From positions 2,480,001-2,544,000 of the forward strand of contig NZ_CP159289.1 in the NCBI RefSeq assembly GCF_040448675.1: 64,000 nucleotides of DNA, given 5' to 3'. The notes under the pieces were generated by a model. The model was not told the DNA's origin, made no database searches, and worked only from the letters and a program-made list of their open reading frames with translations. The translations under genes and the position numbers were made by a program. This DNA is from Dyadobacter sp. 676. Its GTDB lineage: Bacteria > Bacteroidota > Bacteroidia > Cytophagales > Spirosomataceae. This document shows positions 1 to 8,267 of the stretch, piece by piece (position 1 is the stretch's first letter; each line of letters opens with the position of its first letter).

Positions 1-64
1 TTTTACCGGCATCGATGTGCGCAGCAATACCTATGTTTCTTGTTAATCTTAAATCACGTGCCAT
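1..64 (-). CDS. fusA: Elongation factor G, N-terminal fragment (cut by window edge)
   Basis: Only the first 21 codons are inside the window. They read MARDLRLTRNIGIAAHIDAGK, the start of translational GTPase EF-G up to the beginning of its P-loop (AHIDAGK). EF-G catalyses ribosomal translocation in the cytoplasm. The ATG complement lies at 62-64. The gene follows rpsL and rpsG on the same strand, which is the classical str-operon order, but a terminator-like hairpin and a separate promoter lie between rpsG and this start. Identity is sure although only the end is visible. Confidence 0.93.
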   Translation of the reverse strand, partial: MARDLRLTRNIGIAAHIDAGK

Positions 65-166
65 GACAGATGGTGATGTGTTTTTATATATTCAAAGTGC
101 AATTCTGTGCGAAGCTGTTTGAACTTTCAGGACAGCGCAAATTGCTGGTTTTGAAAATTCAGAGCG

Positions 167-198
167 CAAAAGTATAAATTGTTGATTATAAAAACAAT
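167..198 (-). promoter_or_regulatory. Bacteroidota-type promoter for fusA
   Basis: Read on the minus strand, a perfect -7 element TACTTTTG (167-174, consensus TAnnTTTG) follows an ATTG -33 element (195-198) at 20 bp spacing. It lies about 100 bp upstream of the fusA start and downstream of the rpsG terminator hairpin. This suggests fusA is at least partly transcribed on its own. Confidence 0.62.
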
Positions 199-227
199 TA
201 AGGAAAAGTTATTTTTACAAAAACCTG

Positions 228-266
228 AAAATAAAAATCGGGAACCCGGACAAACCGGACTCCCGA
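228..266 (-). terminator. Terminator-like hairpin after rpsG
   Basis: Arms 238-249 and 255-266 pair as TCGGGA and CCGG blocks with a two-base internal mismatch and a 5-nt loop. In the minus direction the stem is followed by a T-rich tract (TTTTTATTTT). It sits 25 bp after the rpsG stop and before the fusA promoter, so it probably ends or attenuates rpsL-rpsG transcription. Confidence 0.65.
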
Positions 267-290
267 CATATATAATTCTTGCCCCTCTGA

Positions 291-758
291 TTAGAAACGG
301 AAGTGCGAGAACGCCTTGTTGGCATCTGCCATACGGTGCGTATCGTCTTTCTTCTTCACAGCAGCGCCTTCACCTTTCGCAGCGGCGATAATTTCGCCGG
401 CCAGACGGTCGACCATGGTTTTCTCGCCACGCTTACGTGCGTAGTTGATCAACCATTTCATGCCGAGTGACTGCTTACGCTCCGGACGAACTTCCGTAGG
501 AACCTGGAAAGTAGCACCACCTACACGGCGGCTTTTCACTTCCACGGAAGGAGTCACATTGTTCAATGCTTTTTTCCAGGTCTCCAGACCATTTTCGCTG
601 GTTTTCTTCTCAACCAGTTCCAATGCGTCGTAGAAAATGGTGAATGCGATACTCTTCTTTCCTTCGTACATCAGGTTGTTAACGAATTTGGTAACCTGCA
701 CGTCCCGGAACTTCGGATCAGGAAGGATATATCTCTTTTTAGGTTTCGACTTTCTCAT
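291..758 (-). CDS. rpsG: 30S ribosomal protein S7
   Basis: This 155-residue protein has the usual S7 length and opens with [17 protein letters not shown], typical of Bacteroidota S7. The internal stretch [20 protein letters not shown] is the conserved S7 segment that contacts 16S rRNA. S7 nucleates assembly of the head of the small subunit and lies near the tRNA exit site. The gene is 119 bp downstream of rpsL on the same strand, with a small GC hairpin between them, and is followed by a terminator-like stem-loop before fusA. Confidence 0.97.
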   Translation of the reverse strand: MRKSKPKKRYILPDPKFRDVQVTKFVNNLMYEGKKSIAFTIFYDALELVEKKTSENGLETWKKALNNVTPSVEVKSRRVGGATFQVPTEVRPERKQSLGMKWLINYARKRGEKTMVDRLAGEIIAAAKGEGAAVKKKDDTHRMADANKAFSHFRF

Positions 759-804
759 TTTGTCTGAATGTTTTTAACGAGGTTTCGTTTTGCAACTTAT
801 TCAC

Positions 805-821
805 CTGGCGCCTTGCGCCAG
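805..821 (-). other. Perfect 7-bp hairpin in the rpsL-rpsG spacer
   Basis: CTGGCGC (805-811) and GCGCCAG (815-821) pair perfectly around a 3-nt loop. In the direction of transcription no T-tract follows, so it is not an intrinsic terminator. It could be an mRNA processing or stability structure, or a translational control site for rpsG. The role is unknown. Confidence 0.4.
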
Positions 822-877
822 ATTACTTCCCTTTTATAAGAATTGAATTACTTAATAAAAGCAGAGAGAGTTACTTT

Positions 878-1291
878 TTATTTTTTCTTACCTTTTGCTG
901 GTGCTGCCGGAGCTTGTCCTGGTTTCGGACGCTTAGCGCCATATTTAGAACGACGTTGTTTACGTCCGTTAACACCTGCGGTATCCAACGCACCACGGAT
1001 GATGTGGTAACGAACACCTGGCAAATCCTTCACACGACCACCGCGGATCAATACGATCGAGTGCTCTTGCAGGTTGTGGCCTTCACCTGGGATGTAGGCG
1101 TTCACCTCCTTGTTGTTCGACAAGCGAACACGCGCTACTTTACGAAGCGCCGAGTTGGGCTTCTTAGGCGTAGTAGTGTACACCCGGGTGCACACGCCCC
1201 TGCGCTGAGGGCATGAATCCAAAGCCGGAGACTTGGATTTCCATGTAATGGTCTCTCTACCTTTACGGACTAATTGTGAAATAGTAGGCAT
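878..1291 (-). CDS. rpsL: 30S ribosomal protein S12
   Basis: This 137-residue S12 begins [13 protein letters not shown] and carries the decoding-centre segments [13 protein letters not shown] and [14 protein letters not shown]. The two lysines where streptomycin-resistance mutations classically occur (Lys43 and Lys88, counting Met) are wild type. A basic Ala/Pro/Lys-rich tail ([14 protein letters not shown]) extends the C-terminus, as in many Bacteroidota. It is the first visible gene of the str operon on the minus strand and has a strong consensus promoter about 75 bp upstream. Confidence 0.98.
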   Translation of the reverse strand: MPTISQLVRKGRETITWKSKSPALDSCPQRRGVCTRVYTTTPKKPNSALRKVARVRLSNNKEVNAYIPGEGHNLQEHSIVLIRGGRVKDLPGVRYHIIRGALDTAGVNGRKQRRSKYGAKRPKPGQAPAAPAKGKKK

Positions 1292-1366
1292 TTAACAATT
1301 TGATTTTGACACGGTTAATCAACCGGCCGTTTGTTATATAAACACTTTTCCCGAAAAATCGGACTG

Positions 1367-1397
1367 CAAAAGTAATAATCTATCCTTGATTTACAAA
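1367..1397 (-). promoter_or_regulatory. Consensus Bacteroidota promoter for rpsL-rpsG
   Basis: On the minus strand TTTG (1394-1397), exactly 19 bp, then TACTTTTG (1367-1374) match the Bacteroidota housekeeping sigma consensus (TTTG N19-21 TAnnTTTG). The distance to the rpsL start (75 bp) and the highly expressed target fit. Confidence 0.75.
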
Positions 1398-1690
1398 TCG
1401 TTAACAACTTTTTTTCGTGCATTTCCTACCATTCGGGAGCGGGAGTTGTCAGGAAGTGGTCAGGTAGTAGCCAGGAAATGGTCGGAGAACAGTTGCTATG
1501 TAACCGCCGGATTTTAAACGAATGGTGGATTTAGGCGGATAAATGCAGCGGAATATCACGAAATGCTCATTTTCCGAATAAAATTCTTCCTATATGGTAT
1601 CCTGAATTTTATTTCCAATCGTTGTTTATTAGTATTGTTTTTCAGAAACCCAGAGTGCGCGTCGAACCGTTTGATTTTATACTTTACACT
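1398..1690. other. Intergenic region between the str operon and the porE-like gene
   Basis: The gene-free stretch between the rpsL start and the next gene is 399 bp, of which the first 100 hold the rpsL leader and promoter. In the remainder I see only short imperfect repeats of GTCAGG/GTAG type near 1445-1490 and a poor TAGTATTG -7-like match near 1630. No RNA gene, terminator or conserved ORF was recognised. Confidence 0.4.
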
Positions 1691-3712
1691 ATGAAACTTT
1701 TCCGGAGTTACTTTACTCTCATAATTTGTTTTGCAATCTGTTTACACTTGTCCGGCTGCAACTCGGCGATGCAGGCTTACAAGGACGGCCAAAAGAAATT
1801 TGCGAACGGAGAATATGACCTCGCCATCAAAGGTTTCCAGAAAGCCGCCGAGGCCAATATAGAGCCGGTGCAGACGGCCTATCTGATCGCGGAGTCATAC
1901 CGCCTTTCCAACCGCTTCAAGGAAGCTATTCCTTACTACAAAAAAGCGCTCGACGGCGGTATCACCAATCCCGATGCCCGTTTTCAATATGCCTATGCAT
2001 TGAAAACAACAGGCGAATATACCGAAGCCTCAAACCAGTTTTCGGAATTCGCCAAAGGCCAGAACGTTCCGCAAAACTTGCAGGAAAGAGCCTTGCGCGA
2101 AGTCGAAATCATCCGCATTGCCGACCGCCTGAGAGCCAATAAAATGGAAGTCGAGCTGAAAGACCTGCCATTGAATACGGCTGGTGCCGAGTTTTCGCCA
2201 ACTGTAATCGGGAATGAACTGGTGTTTTCTTCTTCTAAAAAGGAAAAGATTTATAAGAACAACGGTCAGCCGATGCTGGGCCTTTATAAAATCAATATCG
2301 CTTCGGACCCGGGCAATACGCAGGGAAATCCGGTGGTATTCAGTCAGGACATTTTCTCGGCCGACGCCAACGAAGGCTCGCCTGCATTCTCTCCGGATGG
2401 CAAAACACTGGTATTCGCGAGAGGTAACACCGGCAAGAAGAATGGTGGCGTGGATGTAGACCTCTACATGAGCCGCAATGTAAACGGCCAATGGACGGCC
2501 CCCGCCCCGCTTCCGATCAACGACTCTCTCGCATGGGACGGCTCGCCCGCATTCTCGCGCGATGGCAAAACGCTTTACTTCGCCTCGAACCGCGCCGGTG
2601 GTATAGGTGGTATCGACATTTACCGTACCAATATGGACGCGTCGGGCCGGTTCAGCCGCCCGGTGAATATGGGACGAGACATTAATACGCCCGGTGATGA
2701 TATGTTCCCGTATGTGGCAGAAGGCGGAAAACTTTACTTTGCTTCCGACGGCCACCCCGGCCTCGGCAAACTCGACCTCTTCTCGGCCACCAGAAGCCAG
2801 GGCGTCATTACGGTCGAAAACCTGGGCCTTCCCTTCAACAGCCCACAGGACGATTTCGGGCTGGTATTTTACCAAAACCTGAAAAAAGGCTTTTTCGCCT
2901 CTAACCGGGATGGCGGCAAAGGTGACGACGATATTTACTACTTCGCCGCGCCGGAAGACGAGGATTCTACGACGGTCGCGAAGCACAACGACCCCAACGA
3001 TCCGCTCAACCCCAACAATCCGAATTATATCAATGGTAAACCGAAGGTAGTACGCTACTTTCTCGCCGGCACCGTCCTGGCCAACGGCGAGACCCCTACC
3101 CCGATCGACTCCGCGGTGGTCCGCATTCTGCCCGACACTTCGGACACGCAGATCGCCGAGTTCCCTACCGGCAAGGACGGCAAGTTTGGCAAACAGCCAT
3201 TGGAAGAAGGCAAATCCTACCAGCTGCTCGTACAACGCAAGGGATATATCAGCAAACGCGAGCCGTTCTCGATGGCCGGCCGCAATATTCCCCCGATTTT
3301 CCTGACCAAAGAATTAACGGACACCACATTTAATGTAACGATCAGGCTCGATAAGCTGGAACTGAACAAAACTTTCGTTCTGGAAAACATCTATTACGAC
3401 CTGGATAAATACAATATCCGTCCCGACGCGGCAGCCGAGCTCGACAAGCTGGTGCAGATCCTGAAAGACAATCCGACGATGACCATCGAATTGAGCTCGC
3501 ACACGGATGCACGCGCGACCGACGCGTATAATATGACGCTCTCACAAAACCGTGCAGAATCGGCGGTTGCCTATCTCAATTCCAAAGGCATCGACGCCGA
3601 CAGGATGGTGGCCAAAGGTTACGGCGAACGTGAGCTGATCGTTCCGAATGCCAAAACAGAGGAAGAGCACCAGCGCAATCGGCGCACCGAATTCACGATC
3701 CTGAGCTATTGA
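1691..3712 (+). CDS. PorE-like OmpA-family lipoprotein (TPR, PD40 propeller, CRD, OmpA domain)
   Basis: The ATG at 1691 is preferred over an upstream TTG because it opens a lipoprotein signal ending in LSGC (Cys23), giving 673 residues. Domains in order are TPR repeats (about 28-140), a propeller with PD40 motifs such as SPAFSPDGKTLVFAR and SPAFSRDGKTLYFASNRAGG (about 180-430), a carboxypeptidase-regulatory-like Ig domain (about 455-545), and a C-terminal OmpA peptidoglycan-binding domain (SSHTDARATDAYN, NRRTEFTILSY). This order is that of PorE, the outer-membrane lipoprotein that anchors the type IX secretion machinery to peptidoglycan. A T9SS substrate is encoded at about 23.5-28.9 kb. Bacteroidota have several paralogues of this layout, so the PorE role is inferred. 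Confidence 0.82.
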   Translation: MKLFRSYFTLIICFAICLHLSGCNSAMQAYKDGQKKFANGEYDLAIKGFQKAAEANIEPVQTAYLIAESYRLSNRFKEAIPYYKKALDGGITNPDARFQYAYALKTTGEYTEASNQFSEFAKGQNVPQNLQERALREVEIIRIADRLRANKMEVELKDLPLNTAGAEFSPTVIGNELVFSSSKKEKIYKNNGQPMLGLYKINIASDPGNTQGNPVVFSQDIFSADANEGSPAFSPDGKTLVFARGNTGKKNGGVDVDLYMSRNVNGQWTAPAPLPINDSLAWDGSPAFSRDGKTLYFASNRAGGIGGIDIYRTNMDASGRFSRPVNMGRDINTPGDDMFPYVAEGGKLYFASDGHPGLGKLDLFSATRSQGVITVENLGLPFNSPQDDFGLVFYQNLKKGFFASNRDGGKGDDDIYYFAAPEDEDSTTVAKHNDPNDPLNPNNPNYINGKPKVVRYFLAGTVLANGETPTPIDSAVVRILPDTSDTQIAEFPTGKDGKFGKQPLEEGKSYQLLVQRKGYISKREPFSMAGRNIPPIFLTKELTDTTFNVTIRLDKLELNKTFVLENIYYDLDKYNIRPDAAAELDKLVQILKDNPTMTIELSSHTDARATDAYNMTLSQNRAESAVAYLNSKGIDADRMVAKGYGERELIVPNAKTEEEHQRNRRTEFTILSY

Positions 3713-3731
3713 TTTACCCACGCTACGAAAG

Positions 3732-3768
3732 TCCGCTACGAACCGATCGGTTTCGCAGCGGGCTTTTT
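3732..3768 (+). terminator. Intrinsic terminator after the porE-like gene
   Basis: CCGCTACGAACCGA and the facing TCGGTTTCGCAGCGGG form a long stem with one bulge and one mismatch, followed by CTTTTT. It starts about 20 bp after the stop codon. Confidence 0.72.
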
Positions 3769-3842
3769 CATATCCGCCCCCATGCATTTTTTGTATACTT
3801 GCATTTCTAAATATCCCAACGATTAATTATCAGATTGTATTA

Positions 3843-5033
3843 ATGGCCCGACGCATAATCTATTGGTTCAGGAATGATTTGAGGTTAAAGGATAACCAGG
3901 CCCTTTTGTCCGCCGTAGGCTCCGCCGACGAGATCGTCCCGGTATACGTTTTCGACCCCCGTCAATTCGAAAAAACAAAGCTTGGGTTTCGCCGCACGAG
4001 CGTGCTACGGGCACGGTTCCTGATTGAATCCGTTGCGGAGCTGCGGGAGAATATCCGTCAGAAAGGAGGCGATCTGCTCATTCGCACCGGCGCCCCCGAA
4101 GCCATCGTCGCCAAGCTGGCGGAAGATTACAATGCGGAGTACGTATATACCAGCAAGGAAATCGCGCCGCAGGAAACACGCATCGAATCGTCGCTGAGCA
4201 AAAACCTGAAAACGGCGAACGTCGACATCAAGCTATTCTGGATGGATACCATGATCAACGCATTCGACCTCCCTTTTCCGGTATCCAGGCTGCCTTCCGG
4301 TTTTGCCCAATTCGAACGGCTGGTAAGTAACGATCTCAAAATCAAAGACCAGTTTCCCACGCCGGAGAAGATCGCACTGCCCACCGGTTTTGAAGCCGGC
4401 GCCATTCCGGGACTGCCCGAACTCGGGATCGATCCAAATGAAATACCTGCCCGGTCTGCCGGCATATTACCCGGCGGGGAAACGCATGCGCTGACGGTGT
4501 TGAAGGAATATGTCGAACAATATGTCAAAGCCGACTCCATTTACCCTTCGGCGGAGCCTCTCACCGACACCCGGCTTTCCGGCTGGCTTTCGCTGGGCTG
4601 CATTTCGGCTTCCTACATTTACCGCAGCGTCAAAGTGGCCCAATCGCATGCCGTAACCGAAGATCCGATCATAACCAACCTGCTGAAAAGGGAATTCCTG
4701 CATTGGACGTTGCTCCGGTACGGCCCCCGGATGTTCAAGCCGAGTGGCATACAGCACCATTTCAACCGCCGCTGGAAAAACGACAGCGCCCTGTTCGGGC
4801 AATGGACGAATGGACAAACGGAGAACCAGGCTGTAAACGACATCATCCGGAAACTCAACACCACCGGCTTCATCACGGCAGCGGAACGCGAACTGGCCGC
4901 CAAATACCTGACCGACACCCTGGATATAAACTGGACCTGGGGCGCAATGTATTTTGAAAGCCTGCTGATGGACTACGAAGCGTCCGTAAACTGGGGCCGG
5001 TGGAACAACGTAGCGGGTGTGGGGGAGGGTTAA
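3843..5033 (+). CDS. Cryptochrome/photolyase family flavoprotein (DASH-like), C-terminally short
   Basis: The 396-residue protein opens with the photolyase signature RIIYWFRNDLRLKDNQAL and has the antenna-binding alpha/beta domain (about 1-130) and the helical FAD domain (about 190-396). Family blocks include LSGWLSLGCIS, REFLHWTLLRYG and LNTTGFIT. Members repair UV pyrimidine dimers or act as blue-light receptors. Two oddities are visible. The usual SNRGRQ-type FAD-contact segment is replaced by TAAERELAA, and the chain stops right after NNVAGVGEG, where CRY-DASH proteins normally continue about 40 residues (DPRE...YDP...W). A GGGGG tract precedes the stop, but no downstream frame restores the known tail. 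Repair activity is uncertain. Confidence 0.8.
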   Translation: MARRIIYWFRNDLRLKDNQALLSAVGSADEIVPVYVFDPRQFEKTKLGFRRTSVLRARFLIESVAELRENIRQKGGDLLIRTGAPEAIVAKLAEDYNAEYVYTSKEIAPQETRIESSLSKNLKTANVDIKLFWMDTMINAFDLPFPVSRLPSGFAQFERLVSNDLKIKDQFPTPEKIALPTGFEAGAIPGLPELGIDPNEIPARSAGILPGGETHALTVLKEYVEQYVKADSIYPSAEPLTDTRLSGWLSLGCISASYIYRSVKVAQSHAVTEDPIITNLLKREFLHWTLLRYGPRMFKPSGIQHHFNRRWKNDSALFGQWTNGQTENQAVNDIIRKLNTTGFITAAERELAAKYLTDTLDINWTWGAMYFESLLMDYEASVNWGRWNNVAGVGEG

Positions 5034-5128
5034 TTAACCTGATTTTTACTTCAAAACCCGCCATCCCGCGCAAATAAGGCAATATTGGCTCAGAGAACCG
5101 GTTATGTAGTTTTTCTTAAAGATTTTGC

Positions 5129-5136
5129 TAGCTTTG
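5129..5136 (+). promoter_or_regulatory. Possible -7 element for the lemA operon
   Basis: TAGCTTTG matches the TAnnTTTG -7 consensus and lies 45 bp before the lemA ATG. No good TTTG -33 element is present at the right distance, so the call is tentative. Confidence 0.38.
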
Positions 5137-5180
5137 GTCAACTTTGGATCACATTCAATAACTCTAAACTGAATATTAAA

Positions 5181-5762
5181 ATGTCAAAAGGACTCATTGC
5201 AGTTATCGTCGTAGTTCTGATTCTCGGATTCGTTGGCTGCGGGAAATATAATGGCCTCGTGCAAAAAGACGAGGTCGTAAAAGAAGCCTGGGCAGGCGTG
5301 GAAAGCCAATACCAGCGCCGCGCCGACTTGATCCCTAACCTGGTAAACACCGTTAAAGGTGCCGCCGACTTTGAGAAAAGCACGCTGACGGCCGTGATCG
5401 AAGCACGCAGCAAAGCAACCCAAACCACAATCAGTGCCGACCAGCTTACCCCTGAAAACATCGCCAAATTCCAGGCCGCGCAGGATCAGCTAAGCGGCTC
5501 GCTGTCGCGCCTGCTTGTTTCCGTGGAGCAATACCCGCAACTGAAAGCCAACCAGAACTTCCTCGAACTGCAAGCCCAGCTCGAAGGCACCGAAAACCGC
5601 ATTACCGTGGAACGCGGCAAGTTCAATACTGTGGTCAAAGACTATAACCAGGAGGTGCGCACCTTTCCGACCAACCTCTTCGCCGGGGTATTCGGTTTCT
5701 CCCAGAAAGGCTACTTCACAGCCGCTCCGGGTTCCGAAAAAGCGCCGACCGTACAATTCTAA
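5181..5762 (+). CDS. lemA: LemA family protein
   Basis: The start at 5181 (MSKGLIAVIVVVLILGFVGC) gives a 193-residue protein with an N-terminal hydrophobic anchor and the LemA core KEAWAGVESQYQRRADLIPNL, which leads a helical bundle (about 25-165). The upstream in-frame start at 5085 would put a polar extension before the membrane segment and is rejected. LemA proteins are small membrane-anchored proteins of unsettled function. They are commonly paired with TPM-domain proteins, as here, which suggests a role in envelope or membrane-protein quality control. A strong terminator follows directly. Confidence 0.9.
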   Translation: MSKGLIAVIVVVLILGFVGCGKYNGLVQKDEVVKEAWAGVESQYQRRADLIPNLVNTVKGAADFEKSTLTAVIEARSKATQTTISADQLTPENIAKFQAAQDQLSGSLSRLLVSVEQYPQLKANQNFLELQAQLEGTENRITVERGKFNTVVKDYNQEVRTFPTNLFAGVFGFSQKGYFTAAPGSEKAPTVQF

Positions 5763-5767
5763 GTTTC

Positions 5768-5804
5768 CGCGCCGGGCCCGATTAAAGCCCGGCGCGATGT
5801 TTTT
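5768..5804 (+). terminator. Strong hairpin terminator after lemA
   Basis: A perfect 10-bp GC stem (CGCGCCGGGC at 5768-5777, GCCCGGCGCG at 5787-5796) with a 9-nt loop is followed by ATGTTTTT. The ATG inside this T-tract (5797) is in frame with the next gene but is not a credible start. Leakage here would make lemA more abundant than the TPM genes. Confidence 0.82.
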
Positions 5805-5829
5805 CACTCAATCCGTAACGACCCGCCCC

Positions 5830-6273
5830 ATGGCAACCGAACCCCTATTTTTCACCGACGAAGAGCAGCAATACATTGTTGAGGCAATTCAGGAAGCCGA
5901 AAAACAGACATCCGGCGAGGTGAAGGTGCATATCGAAAAGAAATGCCCCTCGCCGGATGTGATGGAACGGGCCAGGGAAGTGTTCCTGTTTTTACGTCTG
6001 CACGAAACCGCTGAACGTAATGGGGTATTGTTTTACCTCGCTTACGAGGACCGGAAATTCGCAGTTCTCGGCGACAAGGGAATCGACGAAAAAGTGCCTG
6101 CCGGCTTCTGGGATAGTACCAAAGAGCTGCTCCGCAACCATTTCCGCGCCGGCGAATTCAAAGAAGGGCTTTGTCGCGGCATTCTCGAAGCGGGGCTACA
6201 ATTGAAAAAACATTTTCCCTATCAGTCCGGCGATATCAACGAACTCCCGGACGACATTTCGTTCGGCCAATAA
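5830..6273 (+). CDS. TPM-domain protein without signal peptide
   Basis: Starting at MATEPLFF (5830) the product is 147 residues. It is a compact TPM (YgcG/Psb32) domain with TSGEVKVHIEKK, GVLFYLAYEDRKFAVLGDKGI and a C-terminal helix. No signal peptide or membrane helix is visible, so the domain appears cytoplasmic, unlike the next gene. The alternative start at 5797 falls in the terminator of lemA. The stop is 4 bp before the following gene, so the two TPM genes are co-transcribed. TPM domains have been linked to photosystem repair in plants and to membrane-protein turnover in bacteria. The specific role here is unknown. Confidence 0.8.
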   Translation: MATEPLFFTDEEQQYIVEAIQEAEKQTSGEVKVHIEKKCPSPDVMERAREVFLFLRLHETAERNGVLFYLAYEDRKFAVLGDKGIDEKVPAGFWDSTKELLRNHFRAGEFKEGLCRGILEAGLQLKKHFPYQSGDINELPDDISFGQ

Positions 6274-6277
6274 TCCT

Positions 6278-7057
6278 ATGAAGCATTTCCTTCTACAACT
6301 CCTGCTTATCATAGCGGCAATAGCCGGTGTGCAGGCGCAGGATATCCCGCCCAAACCCGATCCTCCAAGGCTTGTGAACGACCTTGCCAACCAGCTCAGC
6401 CCGAATGAACGGCAAATGCTGGAACAAAAGCTGGTCGCCTATAACGATTCTACGTCTTCACAGATCGTGATCGTAACCGTGCCTACACTGGGCGATTACC
6501 CCATTGCCGATTATGCTTTCAAACTCGGCACAGAATGGGGCGTCGGTCAAAAGGGTAAAAACAATGGTATTGTGCTGCTCTGGGCACCCAAGGAACGAAA
6601 AGTATTTATCGCCACCGGTTATGGCCTCGAAGGAGCAGTCCCTGATGCGATTGCGAAACGAATTGTTTCACAAGTCATCACACCGCAGTTCAAGGCCGGG
6701 CAGTTCTACCAGGGCCTTAGCGATGGCGTCGATATGATATTCAAATACGCTTCGGGAGAGTACAAGGCCGATCCGAAGCAGGACAGTGGCGACAGCGACG
6801 GTTTCTCCCCGCTACTGATCGTCCTGATTATATTTGTGATCATCATGATCTTCATTTTCCGTAACCGCGGCGGCGGGGGCGGTAACAGAGGCTATCGCGA
6901 TTTTGGCGGGCCGCCTATCCTCTGGCCTTACACGACGCATTCGGGCCGCGGCAGCTCTTCGGGTAACTGGGGTGGTTTCGGCGGAGGCGACGGTGGCGGC
7001 TTCGGCGGTTTTGGCGGAGGCAGCTTCGGCGGCGGCGGCGCCGGAGGCGATTATTAG
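6278..7057 (+). CDS. TPM-domain (YgcG-like) membrane protein with Gly-rich tail
   Basis: The 259-residue product has a signal peptide (MKHFLLQLLLIIAAIAGVQAQ), then a TPM domain (about 30-165) with LVNDLANQLSPNER, SSQIVIVTVPTLGDYPI and GYGLEGAVPDA. One transmembrane helix follows (about 178-195, LLIVLIIFVIIMIFIF), then a low-complexity tail of Gly, Phe and Ser ending in GGDY. The TPM domain therefore faces the periplasm, and the Gly-rich tail, typical for YgcG proteins, is cytoplasmic. It is the last gene of lemA-TPM-TPM and is followed by a near-perfect terminator. Confidence 0.85.
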   Translation: MKHFLLQLLLIIAAIAGVQAQDIPPKPDPPRLVNDLANQLSPNERQMLEQKLVAYNDSTSSQIVIVTVPTLGDYPIADYAFKLGTEWGVGQKGKNNGIVLLWAPKERKVFIATGYGLEGAVPDAIAKRIVSQVITPQFKAGQFYQGLSDGVDMIFKYASGEYKADPKQDSGDSDGFSPLLIVLIIFVIIMIFIFRNRGGGGGNRGYRDFGGPPILWPYTTHSGRGSSSGNWGGFGGGDGGGFGGFGGGSFGGGGAGGDY

Positions 7058-7072
7058 GATATGCAACTATTC

Positions 7073-7110
7073 AAAAAGCGGACGGAAGCCGGGCCTTCCG
7101 TCCGCTTTTT
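7073..7110 (+). terminator. Perfect 16-bp bidirectional terminator
   Basis: AAAAAGCGGACGGAAG (7073-7088) and CTTCCGTCCGCTTTTT (7095-7110) pair perfectly around a 6-nt loop, with A and T tracts on the flanks. It closes the lemA-TPM operon. Confidence 0.9.
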
Positions 7111-7200
7111 CATTTTCCGCCCCGACTGAAACGTATAGTAAATGGCACGCTTTTTTCTGCATCATCTATATCTATATAAACAAAACCTAAACATCTGCTT

Positions 7201-8109
7201 ATGGAAAGGAAAAGTAATACCGGTCTGGTAATCGGATTGATCTTGATGACCATTCTGGCGGCAGTGTTCGGATATCTTTATTATAAAGAACACACCATCA
7301 CAAAAAAACAGGAAACCGATCTCGAAACACGGGTAAAAGAACTTGCAGCCTCCGAAATCAAGCTGGATTCCATTTCGAAACAGCTCGACGCGCGCATCCT
7401 CGAAGTCCAAAATCTCGGCGGCGACATTGCCGAATTGCAAAAAGTAAAGGCCTCGCTGGAAAACGACCGTGCCGCATTGAGGAAAGGGAATGCCTCGATG
7501 GGACGGAAAATCAAGGAGTACGAACAGTTCCTGACGCAGAAAGACACCGAAATTGCGCAGCTTCGTGAGGAAAACCAGCAGCTCATCAGCCAGAACGAAG
7601 GCCTGACCCAGGAGCGGAACGAATTGCAGAGCAGCCGCCAGGCCGTCCGCGACTCCCTGAGCGGAGTAGTAGCGAAAAACACCGAACTGGAATCGAAGGT
7701 AACAATGGCTGCGGCGCTGCGTGCGCGTAATGTGAAAGTCTACGCGATATCGTCCAAAGGCAAAGTGCGCGAGGGCGAAAATGTCAAATCCAAAAGGGTC
7801 GATAAGGTACGTGTAGACTTTATCCTCGAAAAGAACCCGCTTACCGCGACCGACACCAAAACCATTTATATGCGTATCATCGACCCAAGCGGCGCCACCA
7901 TTTCGGACACCAAAACCGGCTCGGGCGTTTTTCAGTACAACGGACAGGAACAGGGTTACACCATCAGCAAAGATGTCACGTACACGAACAACAACCAGGA
8001 GGTAAGCATCATGTACGACCGCGACGCGCCATTCACCTCGGGCAGATATACGATCGAGCTCTATTCCGAAGGATTTTCGATCGGCGAAGGCTCTTTCTCC
8101 GTCAAATAA
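7201..8109 (+). CDS. Membrane-anchored coiled-coil protein, function unknown
   Basis: The 302-residue product has one N-terminal transmembrane helix (about 8-27), a long coiled coil rich in Glu, Gln and Lys (about 32-165), and a C-terminal beta-rich domain (about 175-302: VRVDFILEKNPLT, TIYMRIIDPSGATI, GRYTIELYSEGFSIGEGSF). It resembles Bacteroidota proteins often labelled chromosome-partition-like because of the coiled coil, but nothing supports a chromosome role. The C-terminal part looks like an Ig-type domain outside the membrane. It is a single gene between two strong terminators. Confidence 0.72.
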   Translation: MERKSNTGLVIGLILMTILAAVFGYLYYKEHTITKKQETDLETRVKELAASEIKLDSISKQLDARILEVQNLGGDIAELQKVKASLENDRAALRKGNASMGRKIKEYEQFLTQKDTEIAQLREENQQLISQNEGLTQERNELQSSRQAVRDSLSGVVAKNTELESKVTMAAALRARNVKVYAISSKGKVREGENVKSKRVDKVRVDFILEKNPLTATDTKTIYMRIIDPSGATISDTKTGSGVFQYNGQEQGYTISKDVTYTNNNQEVSIMYDRDAPFTSGRYTIELYSEGFSIGEGSFSVK

Positions 8110-8132
8110 AAAGGGCATTTAGCCGTTAATTC

Positions 8133-8168
8133 AAAGCGGTAGCAGTGTTGATAACTGCTACCGCTTTT
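8133..8168 (+). terminator. 13-bp stem terminator
   Basis: AAAGCGGTAGCAG (8133-8145) pairs perfectly with CTGCTACCGCTTT (8155-8167) and continues into TTTTA. It lies 23 bp after the coiled-coil gene. Confidence 0.87.
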
Positions 8169-8267
8169 ATTTTGCCGATTGATTGATATTTTCTCATAAT
8201 TCCTATCTTGCACGATAAAAACATTTCGCTTGTAACCCCGAAAACCGAATAAAACACTTCTCTTTCT

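Noticed and set aside
2030..3235. 401-residue open frame opposite the porE-like gene
   Set aside because: Shadow of a well-supported gene with matching domains on the plus strand.
3800..3842. TATACTTG as a promoter for the cryptochrome
   Set aside because: One mismatch in the -7 and no TTTG at the right spacing; too weak to list.
5018..5090. Frameshift repair of the cryptochrome end at the GGGGG tract
   Set aside because: Neither alternative frame gives the known DPRE...YDP tail.
5797..5829. Earlier ATG for the first TPM gene
   Set aside because: It lies in the T-tract of the lemA terminator and adds residues without similarity.
7162..8118. 318-residue open frame opposite the coiled-coil gene
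   Set aside because: Composition follows the antisense of the coiled coil; no recognisable motif.
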